Positions 27,073-34,640 of a stretch of 64,000 nucleotides of DNA are shown piece after piece. The DNA is from Chitinophagaceae bacterium. GTDB lineage: Bacteria > Bacteroidota > Bacteroidia > Chitinophagales > Chitinophagaceae. The position numbers and the translations under genes are program-made. The stretch lies in the NCBI GenBank assembly GCA_014879565.1, contig JACSRW010000030.1, positions 91,092 to 155,091 of the forward strand. The letters are read 5' to 3'. The notes under the pieces are model-generated. The model worked only from the letters and a program-made list of their open reading frames with translations, made no database searches and was not told the origin of the DNA. The number at the start of each line of letters is the position of its first letter. Position 1 is the stretch's first letter.

Positions 27073-29001
27073 GTGAAATTCCTGAAACCTATCCTGCTGC
27101 TTCTCTTTTTCCATCCCGGCTATCTGACCGGCCAGCCCGCCCCCCGGCAATGGGCTACCCGTTATGGAGGGGGGAATGTGGATATTCCCTTTTCTATAAA
27201 AATGACCGCAGACGGCGGTACCATTACCGCGGGGTATACAGACTCCCGGGACGGGGATATTCTTCCGCATCCTCAACGCGATTACTGGGATCTCTGGCTG
27301 TTAAAACTGGATAAATGCGGCCGTATAGAATGGGAAAGATCGCTGGGTGGCACCGGGTATGAATCAGCCCGGGATGTACTGCCCACCCCGGACGGAGGAT
27401 ACCTGGTTCTGGGAGAAACCAATTCAACCGACGGTAATGTGGTAGCCGGATATGGCGGAACCAAGGATATCTGGCTCCTTCGTTTTTCCGCTGCGGGCAA
27501 CCTGGAATGGCAAAAAAGGTATGGCGGGACCGGGCTGGATATCGGAAATAAGCTGCTTCGGTTAGAGGATGGTAATTTCCTGATTGCCGCCTCCTCTACA
27601 TCCAATGACGGACAAATAAACGGAAATCACAGCACGGGTACTTATACTGATGCCGTTCTGCTAAAAGTGGACCCGGCCGGCAACCTGCTCTGGAGCCGTT
27701 GTTACGGAGGCAGTAAAAACGAAGAACTGTTTGCCCTGGAACTTATCAATGGTACCGTTTACGCCAGTGGCTTTACCAACTCAACAGACGGAGACATTCC
27801 CCCGGATCAGAAAAACTATGATATCTGGCTGCTCGCGGTGGATGCCGGGGGCAATAAAATGATGAGCAAAATTTACGGCGGTTCCCAGAATGATGTCGGT
27901 TACTGTATGACAAAAGGAGCAGACGGCACACTCAGCATTGCCGGCTACACCACGTCAACCGACGGAGATGTAACGGGGGCCAGAGGGGCACAGGATTACT
28001 GGATTATCAATGTGACATTACGGGGAAAACTGAACTGGCAGAAAACATTTGGCGGCTCAGATGCCGAATACGCAAAGACCATCGTAACAGACAGGGACAG
28101 TGGCTATCTCGTGGGCGGAGTGGCCTATTCCCGTGACGGAGATTGTGACGCGGCAAGAGGGGAAGGTGATTTCTGGTTACTAAAACTCAGCCCGTCGGGC
28201 ACCCTTCTCTGGAAAAGACATTTTGGTGGCAGCGGTAACGATCATTTGCGGGCCATGGTACTGGATACCCGGAAAAAGGAATACTACCTGGCCGGAGATG
28301 CTGATTCAGATGACGGCGATTTCAGTAATGGCCGGGGGGATGCGGATTTTGCCATTCTAAAAATGAAAGAGCCGGACACAGCTGAAAAAGATTCCGCGGT
28401 ATGCCGGCTGACAGAATTTGTTCCGGTGCGCGATACACTGACTGATATCTGTGGTTATGATTCAGTGATTATAAATTACCGGCCTGTTCAACTCAGCGGA
28501 CCTTTTGATAAGCTCCGCCAGTCCGACACTGTGTTTGCCGGTCAGCAGATCACCCTTCAAGCCGCCGGAAACGGACAAATAATATGGAACAGTCACCCCA
28601 CCCTGAGCTGCACTGATTGTACAGACCCCGTGGCCAGTCCGCGGGAAACCACAGTATATACCGCCACCAATCTGTCCCCCCTGGGATGCAGGGTCAGTGG
28701 CACATTTACCGTAGTGGTACTGACAGATGCTGTGATTGCTATTCCCTCCGGTTTTACACCCAACGGAGACGGGTTGAATGATTATTTCGGCCCCCTGGGC
28801 AAAGTGCCGGGTTTTTTCCGGCTGCAGGTATATAACCGCAACGGAGAACTCATCTTCCGCAGTTCGGCTCCTGAACAAAGATGGAATGGCCGGATACGCG
28901 GAGAGTTGCAACCCCCGGGTGTATATATCTACCAGGTTGAATACACCGATATGCTGCAAAGAACCCACCGGCAAAAAGGAACATTTGTATTAATACGATA
29001 A
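27073..29001 (+). CDS. Secreted blade-repeat protein with gliding-type (T9SS) C-terminal domain
   Basis: The protein is 642 residues, starting with GTG and a signal peptide (about 1-22, ending TGQ). Residues about 26-420 hold seven repeats of roughly 55 residues, each with a GG[ST]-x-x-D start, a G-[YF]-T-[ND]-S-x-DGD core and a D-[IF]-W-[LI]-L element, which suggests a seven-bladed propeller. An Ig/PKD-like segment with a CTDC motif follows (about 490-555). The last 85 residues (IPSGFTPNGDGLNDYF ... GVYIYQVEY) match the gliding-motility-associated C-terminal domain used for T9SS export. It is probably displayed or released outside the cell. It is followed by two more exported proteins on the same strand. 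Confidence 0.9.
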   Translation: MKFLKPILLLLFFHPGYLTGQPAPRQWATRYGGGNVDIPFSIKMTADGGTITAGYTDSRDGDILPHPQRDYWDLWLLKLDKCGRIEWERSLGGTGYESARDVLPTPDGGYLVLGETNSTDGNVVAGYGGTKDIWLLRFSAAGNLEWQKRYGGTGLDIGNKLLRLEDGNFLIAASSTSNDGQINGNHSTGTYTDAVLLKVDPAGNLLWSRCYGGSKNEELFALELINGTVYASGFTNSTDGDIPPDQKNYDIWLLAVDAGGNKMMSKIYGGSQNDVGYCMTKGADGTLSIAGYTTSTDGDVTGARGAQDYWIINVTLRGKLNWQKTFGGSDAEYAKTIVTDRDSGYLVGGVAYSRDGDCDAARGEGDFWLLKLSPSGTLLWKRHFGGSGNDHLRAMVLDTRKKEYYLAGDADSDDGDFSNGRGDADFAILKMKEPDTAEKDSAVCRLTEFVPVRDTLTDICGYDSVIINYRPVQLSGPFDKLRQSDTVFAGQQITLQAAGNGQIIWNSHPTLSCTDCTDPVASPRETTVYTATNLSPLGCRVSGTFTVVVLTDAVIAIPSGFTPNGDGLNDYFGPLGKVPGFFRLQVYNRNGELIFRSSAPEQRWNGRIRGELQPPGVYIYQVEYTDMLQRTHRQKGTFVLIR

Positions 29002-29023
29002 AATCTATAACCAAAACCATTCT

Positions 29024-30649
29024 ATGGACCGGAGAACTTTTCTGAAATCAGCAGGCCGCCGGCAAGCAGGCAGAGGGAAGCAACAACAATTGCTCGCCGG
29101 ACTGGCCCCTTATAATGGCCCCTGGACCGAAAGCGAAGTCAGTCATTTATTGCGTCGTTGCCTTTTTGGCGCCAGCCAGCCGGAAACAGCCTATTTTCTG
29201 TCACTGAACCCGGCTGCCGCAGTAGATGAACTGATAAATAACACTCATACAGCTGCTCCACCGGTCAGGGATTATGGATTGCTGGAAGATGAAGGAGTGC
29301 TGTATGACGATCTGGGAGTGGCCATCGGACAAACCTGGGTAAATGATCCGAATACAGCCAGTGACCCGGTGATCCGGAGCCAGATCAATGGCAGAAGAGT
29401 GCAAAGTCTGAAAAAATGGTGGGCAGGTCTGATCCTGAACCGGCAACGGAGTATTCAGGAAAAGATGGTTCTGTTCTGGCATCACCATTTTTCCATTCAG
29501 GAATCTGAAGTGAGTGATGCTGCCATGTTATACCGCCATCACCGGCTGCTCCGTGATAATGCCCTCGGGAATTTTAAAACCCTGGTGCGGGAAGTAACGA
29601 TTGATCCGGCGATGCTGCTTCACCTGAACGGGTATCTGAACAGCAAACAGGCACCGGATGAAAACTATGCCCGCGAACTGCAGGAATTGTTTACGGTTGG
29701 CAAGGGCAATGATTCTCTTTACACGGAAGACGATGTTATTGCGGCTGCCCGGGTGCTCACCGGCTGGCGGATCAGTGACAATCCATTGGGTGTTTATGCA
29801 GATACCGACGCACACGATACAGGCAATAAAACTTTTTCCTCCTTTTATAATAACAGTACCATCAGCGGGAGTACCGATCTCTACCAGGAACTGGACGCCC
29901 TGATTGATATGATTTTTTCCACGACAGAAGCGGCCCGTTTTATCTGCCGGAAGCTGTATAAATGGTTTGTCTATTATGAGATCAGTGAAGCCACGGAGAC
30001 AGAAGTGATTCTGCCAATGGCAGACAGGCTGATGCAGGACAATTTTGATATCCGGCCGGCCCTGGCGCTGCTGCTGAAAAGTGAACATTTTTTCGCACTC
30101 AGCAGCCAGGCCTGTTATATTAAAACACCTTTTGATTTTATCGCCGGCACCCTCCGGGAATTCAGTGTGCCCATCCCCCCGTATACAGACTATGTCAACG
30201 GGTATCCCTTTTTCGGGAATATCTACCAGCAGGCCGCCCGGATGCAGCAGCAGCTTTTTCAGCCGCCGGATGTATCGGGATGGCCTTCCTATTACCAGGA
30301 ACCGATGTTTTACGAATTGTGGGTGAACAGCAACTCCCTGCCCAGGAGGGCTGATTATACCAATGCCCTGGTGGATGAGGGGGTGCTGGATCTGCGGGCC
30401 TATGTATTACAGACAAGTAATCCGGCTGATCCGGACCAGCTGGTCAGCGATATATGTGAACGGCTGCTTCGTTATCCGCTGTCTGACACATCCAGGAACT
30501 ATGTAAAAACCCGCTTCCTGACAAATAATACAGCTGAAAACAGCATCTGGATCAATGCCTGGAACAGCCAGAACAACAGTTATATTGACAATGCGCTCCG
30601 GGATTTATTCCGGTTCCTGATGAACCTGCCTGAATTCCACCTGTGCTGA
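29024..30649 (+). CDS. DUF1800 family protein
   Basis: This 541-residue protein has a family pattern: the start MDRRTFLKSAGRRQ resembles a twin-arginine-type leader without a long hydrophobic stretch, then the HLLRRCLFGAS region, the FWHHHFSIQ block, ENYARELQELFTVGKG and AARVLTGW, all characteristic of DUF1800. The biochemical role is unknown. DUF1800 and DUF1501 genes occur as pairs in many bacteria, and here DUF1501 follows after 19 bases. Both are presumably exported and act together. Confidence 0.9.
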   Translation: MDRRTFLKSAGRRQAGRGKQQQLLAGLAPYNGPWTESEVSHLLRRCLFGASQPETAYFLSLNPAAAVDELINNTHTAAPPVRDYGLLEDEGVLYDDLGVAIGQTWVNDPNTASDPVIRSQINGRRVQSLKKWWAGLILNRQRSIQEKMVLFWHHHFSIQESEVSDAAMLYRHHRLLRDNALGNFKTLVREVTIDPAMLLHLNGYLNSKQAPDENYARELQELFTVGKGNDSLYTEDDVIAAARVLTGWRISDNPLGVYADTDAHDTGNKTFSSFYNNSTISGSTDLYQELDALIDMIFSTTEAARFICRKLYKWFVYYEISEATETEVILPMADRLMQDNFDIRPALALLLKSEHFFALSSQACYIKTPFDFIAGTLREFSVPIPPYTDYVNGYPFFGNIYQQAARMQQQLFQPPDVSGWPSYYQEPMFYELWVNSNSLPRRADYTNALVDEGVLDLRAYVLQTSNPADPDQLVSDICERLLRYPLSDTSRNYVKTRFLTNNTAENSIWINAWNSQNNSYIDNALRDLFRFLMNLPEFHLC

Positions 30650-30668
30650 TCATTCAAAAACCAATCCC

Positions 30669-32270
30669 ATGAACAGAAGAAATTTTCTCCGTAATACCGT
30701 ACCCCTGGCTGTAACCATGCCCGGGCTGCTGAATGGCTTTCACTTCACAGCGCGGGGCGCAGAGAGTCCCCTGGCTCGTTTACTCAGCCAGACATTTACC
30801 GACACCGACCATGTATTTGTACTGGTGCAATTATCCGGCGGCAATGACGGACTGAATATGGTGATTCCCCTGGATATCTATGGTAATTATTACAATGCCC
30901 GTAGTAATGTTGCCATTCCGCAAAGCCAGGTGCTGCGGCTGGATGGTACAGATAAGTCTGGTCTGCATCCGGCGATGACCGCTATGCAACGCATGTTTAA
31001 TGAAGGGAAGCTGAATATTGTTCAATCGGTGGGTTATGCCCAGCCGAATTTTTCCCATTTCCGGGCCACAGATATCTGGAACAGCGGTGATACCCGAAGC
31101 AACCGGCGTGAACGGGTGAAAACCGGCTGGATGGGCCGCTATCTGGAAACAGAATACCCCGGTTACCCGGATGCATTTCCTTCAGCCTCCATGCCGGATC
31201 CGCTGGCCATTCAGATCAGCGAATTTCCCACCCTGACCGTACAGGGTGATATCTATTCCATGGGCCTCTCTATCAGTAATCCTGAAAATATTTACAGTTT
31301 CACTAATCCCTTTTCAGATTACCCGATGGCTTCTGAACCCGCCAATAAAGAGCTTCGTTTCCTCCGCGTGGTTTCCGAGAAAACAAAAATCTATTCAGAT
31401 ATCATCCGTGCTGCTTACCAGCGTGCAGCCACCCTGGCCACCTACCCGGAAAGCGGGCTGGCCGACCAGTTAAAAATTGTGGCCAGGCTGATCCGCGGCG
31501 GACTGAAGACAAGAGTTTACACCGTAAGTATGGGAGGTTTTGACACCCATAAAAAACAGGTCAATGCAAGCGACACCAGCACCGGTATGCATGCCCGTTT
31601 ACTGAAAGACCTTTCCGGTGCGGTCGCGGCTTTCCAGAGCGACCTGGAAATGATGGGACTGGAAGAAAGGGTGATGGGCATGACTTTTTCCGAGTTTGGC
31701 CGGAGGATTAAATCCAATGCCAGCCTGGGAACGGATCACGGCGCTGCGGCTCCCCTGCTTATGTTCGGTAAAAATGCCAAAAAGGGCATCCTGGGTACCA
31801 GCCCTGAAATTCCGGCTGATATCCAGGTCGTGAATAATATCCCCTTCCAGTATGATTTCAGAAGTGTCTATGCCTCTGTACTTGAACAGTGGTTCTGTGT
31901 ACAGCAGCCGGCCCTGCAAACTATCCTGCTGGAAAATTACCAGTCATTGCCCCTGATTACCGGCCCCTGTGGGGTGGAAGATGATCCCGAAGACAGCAAT
32001 GAAAACGCGGCCAGACTGATCCTGAAATGCTGGCCCAATCCCTATGGCATCAATGCCACCGTTCAGTTTTCCACCAATGGCGGTCATACCCTGGTACAGC
32101 AGATTGACGGCCTGGGGCGGGTGGTAAAAGTGCTGACAAACCAGGACTATGCGGCCGGAACATTTAATCTTGATATTTATAATGACGGATTATCAGCAGG
32201 TGTTTATTTCCTTCGTTTGCAGAACCGTTCTTTACAGAAAGTAATAACGGTAGTTAAAATGGCGGAATAA
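30669..32270 (+). CDS. DUF1501 family protein with T9SS type A sorting domain
   Basis: The protein is 533 residues. It begins MNRRNFLRNTVPLAVTMPGLL, a twin-arginine-like leader. The DUF1501 domain (about 40-430) shows FVLVQLSGGNDGLNMVIPL, the FSHFRATDIWNSGD block, GGFDTHKKQ and FSEFGRRIKSN, relatives of sulfatase/alkaline-phosphatase-like folds. The last 80 residues (CWPNPYGINATVQF ... GLSAGVYFLRL ... KVITVVKM) are a classic T9SS sorting tail. The upstream DUF1800 gene has no such tail, so only this member would carry the export signal for the outer membrane step. Confidence 0.92.
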   Translation: MNRRNFLRNTVPLAVTMPGLLNGFHFTARGAESPLARLLSQTFTDTDHVFVLVQLSGGNDGLNMVIPLDIYGNYYNARSNVAIPQSQVLRLDGTDKSGLHPAMTAMQRMFNEGKLNIVQSVGYAQPNFSHFRATDIWNSGDTRSNRRERVKTGWMGRYLETEYPGYPDAFPSASMPDPLAIQISEFPTLTVQGDIYSMGLSISNPENIYSFTNPFSDYPMASEPANKELRFLRVVSEKTKIYSDIIRAAYQRAATLATYPESGLADQLKIVARLIRGGLKTRVYTVSMGGFDTHKKQVNASDTSTGMHARLLKDLSGAVAAFQSDLEMMGLEERVMGMTFSEFGRRIKSNASLGTDHGAAAPLLMFGKNAKKGILGTSPEIPADIQVVNNIPFQYDFRSVYASVLEQWFCVQQPALQTILLENYQSLPLITGPCGVEDDPEDSNENAARLILKCWPNPYGINATVQFSTNGGHTLVQQIDGLGRVVKVLTNQDYAAGTFNLDIYNDGLSAGVYFLRLQNRSLQKVITVVKMAE

Positions 32271-32275
32271 TACGA

Positions 32276-33133
32276 TCAGGGCCGGTAAACAAACCGCAGT
32301 AAGGTAGCACTTCCCTTCCGGGCTTCATTGGAGATATACATATCCCCATTGGACTTAAATGTAATCCCCTCGGGTTGCGGAAAGAGGGTGCGTCCCAGCT
32401 CATATACACCCTCCGGTTCCCCGTTGAGACCGGCAATCAGCAACTGACGGCTGCCCGAGGAAAGTATAAATAATTTTTTGAGTACCGGGTGAACGGCCGC
32501 TGCGGAGGGCTCCAGCCGGCTGCTTTGAAAAGGAGAGGCTTTTTTTATCTTTCCGATATCCAGGCGATAAACAGGTTCCGGTGAAAAGCCGGCCGAATCT
32601 GGGTACAGGGCAAAAGCGCTGATGGTTTGTTTCTGGTCTGATGCACAGTTTTTACACAGCAGGATCAGTGCTTTTCTTACCGGATCATAGTACATGGCTT
32701 CAAAATCATTGGTTCCGGCAATTGGTACCTTCCCCAGAATTTCCGGAATTATTTTACCGGTACTGTCTTTACGCACCCGGGTTACCTGTCCGTCACTCCT
32801 CAGCACATAGGGCACACTGCTGACAACAACCACCTCTTCATAATCCCCTTTAGGGCCAAAACTGATTTCAGATTTAATGAGTTTTGTTTCCTTATCCAGG
32901 TAGAAGAGTTTTCCCGCTTCATCATTATGCGCAATAAACTCATCCAGCCGGTTATCCCAGGCTATACCGGATATTTCCCGGAGAGCCGGATCCAGCTTAT
33001 GAGAGAATACCTGGCCGAAATTATAATGCGGAGGGGATTTAATTTTCCTGATGGTTTCATTCCGGCAGGAGGCGGCAAGCACCCATAATAAAACCGGGCC
33101 TGTCATCCGCCATATGGTAAGGGAAAGAGGCAT
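32276..33133 (-). CDS. SdiA-regulated-like beta-propeller lipoprotein
   Basis: This 285-residue protein uses the ATG at 33131-33133; another ATG nine codons on is possible. The leader MTGPVLLWVLAASC contains a lipobox ending at Cys, so it is likely an outer-membrane lipoprotein. The body (ALREISGIAWDNRLDEFIAHNDEAGKLF, GDYEEVVVV, NDFEAMYYDP, PQPEGITFKSNGDMYISNE) follows the strand pattern of SdiA-regulated/YjiK propellers. The function of that family is not defined. It converges on the DUF1501 gene with a 5-base gap and diverges from the HD/Pycsar gene with 46 bases between starts. Confidence 0.7.
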   Translation of the reverse strand: MPLSLTIWRMTGPVLLWVLAASCRNETIRKIKSPPHYNFGQVFSHKLDPALREISGIAWDNRLDEFIAHNDEAGKLFYLDKETKLIKSEISFGPKGDYEEVVVVSSVPYVLRSDGQVTRVRKDSTGKIIPEILGKVPIAGTNDFEAMYYDPVRKALILLCKNCASDQKQTISAFALYPDSAGFSPEPVYRLDIGKIKKASPFQSSRLEPSAAAVHPVLKKLFILSSGSRQLLIAGLNGEPEGVYELGRTLFPQPEGITFKSNGDMYISNEARKGSATLLRFVYRP

Positions 33134-33179
33134 TCCTCTAATTTTGATTAAATTTATCAAAACTAAGCCGTTTATCAGC

Positions 33180-34409
33180 ATGGAAAATGGATCAGCGCTC
33201 CTGCAGGAAGCCAAAAATTTTGCCAGTCAGATTCTGTCCTCCCGGCTCAGTGAACAGGTTCGGTTTCATACACTGGGACACACGGAAGATGTGGTGGCCG
33301 CCTGCGAACTGATCACGGAACAGGAAGCGCTCAGTGCCGAAGAGCGGACTGCCCTCTTCATCGCTGCCTGGTTTCACGATACCGGTTACAGCGGGGGAGT
33401 GGCGCGTGATCATGAAGAGATCAGCCTGCAGCATGTCCGCGATTTTTTTGCGCAGCATCCTGCTGAAGCATCCTTTGTGCAAAAAGTAACAGCTTGTATC
33501 CTTGCCACCCGTATGCCCCAGCATCCGACAGACCGTATCGGTGAAATTCTTTGTGATGCCGACCTGGCCCACCTGGGTTCTCCCCGCTTCCGGGAAAAAA
33601 GCAGACTGCTGCGCGAGGAAATGGCCCTTTTAAACGGCGAAGAATGGTCAAAAAAAGACTGGCGGCAGAACAATATTGCTTTCCTGGGCGCTCATCATTA
33701 TTTCACGGCATACGGCCAATCCGTCTTACAGCCTTTAAAGGAAAAGAACCTGGCAGAACTGGAAGCAAAAGCGGCGGAACAAAAAGACAATAAAAAAGAA
33801 ACCGGCAATTCCGACCAGGATAGTCATCCGGCCGGGGAGAAAAAAAATAAAAAAAATCAGACAGACCGGGGGGCTTCCACCGTATTCCGGATCATGGCAC
33901 AGAACCAGTCAAACCTGAGCCAGATGGCCGACTCCAAAGCGAATATCCTGATTTCGGTTAATTCGATTATCCTGACCATCGTGATTTCCACCCTGTCTAC
34001 CAAACTGGAAAATAACAGTTACCTGCAGGCGCCGGTATTCCTGCTGGTGACCGTATGTGTGGCCGCTATTGTATTTTCCATCCTGGCCACCCGGCCTAAT
34101 GTGACCAGCGGCACCTTCACTGCGGAGGATATCAAAAACAAAAAAACCAACCTGCTGTTTTTCGGCAATTTTTATAAGATGAGTCTGCCCGACTATGACT
34201 GGGCTATGCAGGAAATGCTGGCCGATAAAAAATATCTCCACAGCAGCCTCGTCAAGGATAATTATTTCCTGGGGGTGGTACTGGCTAAAAAATACCGCTG
34301 GCTGCGGATTGCCTATAATGTCTTTATGTACGGCATCATTCTTTCTATGATTGCTTTTGCAGTGGCAGTGGCGATACCCCGGGCCACGGAGATTTATACG
34401 CCGGGATGA
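33180..34409 (+). CDS. HD-domain phosphohydrolase fused to a Pycsar-effector TM domain
   Basis: The protein is 409 residues starting at ATG 33180; an upstream extension lies in the divergent gene. The N-terminal domain (about 1-190) is an HD phosphohydrolase with complete ligands: H34, H66-D67 (AAWFHDTGY) and D126/D128 (LCDADLAHLG). A charged linker (about 195-232) follows. The C-terminal domain (about 234-400) has the DSKANILISVNSIIL motif and three hydrophobic spans (about 258-275, 284-302, 381-399), matching the Pycsar effector TM family (DUF5706). In Pycsar defence such TM domains respond to cyclic CMP or UMP, but no nucleotide cyclase lies nearby, so this solo fusion may instead control a nucleotide signal and a membrane response in one chain. 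Confidence 0.85.
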   Translation: MENGSALLQEAKNFASQILSSRLSEQVRFHTLGHTEDVVAACELITEQEALSAEERTALFIAAWFHDTGYSGGVARDHEEISLQHVRDFFAQHPAEASFVQKVTACILATRMPQHPTDRIGEILCDADLAHLGSPRFREKSRLLREEMALLNGEEWSKKDWRQNNIAFLGAHHYFTAYGQSVLQPLKEKNLAELEAKAAEQKDNKKETGNSDQDSHPAGEKKNKKNQTDRGASTVFRIMAQNQSNLSQMADSKANILISVNSIILTIVISTLSTKLENNSYLQAPVFLLVTVCVAAIVFSILATRPNVTSGTFTAEDIKNKKTNLLFFGNFYKMSLPDYDWAMQEMLADKKYLHSSLVKDNYFLGVVLAKKYRWLRIAYNVFMYGIILSMIAFAVAVAIPRATEIYTPG

Positions 34410-34410
34410 G

Positions 34411-34499
34411 GGGAGACGGGAGACGGGAGACGAGAGACAGGAGACGGGAGACGGGAGACGGGAGACAGGAGACGGGAGACAGGAGACGAGAGACAGGAG
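34411..34499 (+). repeat. Heptamer array (GGGAGAC-type), 12 full units plus part
   Basis: Twelve units of GGGAGAC with variants GAGAGAC and AGGAGAC in exact 7-bp register, and a final AGGAG. It begins one base after the stop of the HD/Pycsar gene. This is the longest array in the window. Confidence 0.92.
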
Positions 34500-34509
34500 T
34501 ATCGGAATG

Positions 34510-34534
34510 TCACCCTGAGCGTGTCGAAGGGTGA
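34510..34534. repeat. Short palindromic element TCACCCT...AGGGTGA
   Basis: A 7-bp inverted repeat (34510-34516 and 34528-34534) separated by GAGCGTGTCGA. The sequence type (CACCCTGAGC...TCGAAGGGTG) is a dispersed intergenic element commonly seen in Bacteroidota genomes. It sits between two heptamer arrays. Confidence 0.6.
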
Positions 34535-34576
34535 AGTTAGTAGTTAGCAGATAGGAGTTAGTAGTTTGAAGTTTGA
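34535..34576 (+). repeat. Heptamer array (AGTTAGT/AGTTTGA-type), six units
   Basis: AGTTAGT, AGTTAGC, AGATAGG, AGTTAGT, AGTTTGA, AGTTTGA in exact 7-bp register, directly after the palindromic element. Confidence 0.8.
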
Positions 34577-34587
34577 AGGGGTAATAA

Positions 34588-34628
34588 TAAAAAAAGGAAA
34601 CTGTTTACGCAGTTTCCTTTTTTATTAT
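34588..34628 (-). terminator. Bidirectional terminator between the HD/Pycsar gene and korA
   Basis: The stem AAAAAGGAAACTG / CAGTTTCCTTTTT with a 6-base loop has an A run on the left and a T run on the right, so it can end transcripts from both strands. It lies 13 bases after the korA stop. Confidence 0.88.
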
Positions 34629-34640
34629 TCCTTGTTTTTA

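Noticed and set aside
33180..34409. Complete Pycsar anti-phage operon
   Set aside because: Only the effector-type domain is present. There is no nucleotide cyclase in the adjacent genes, so a defence system is not claimed.
34411..34499. Regular repeats that might suggest a CRISPR array
   Set aside because: The period is 7 bp without spacers, and no cas genes are in the window.
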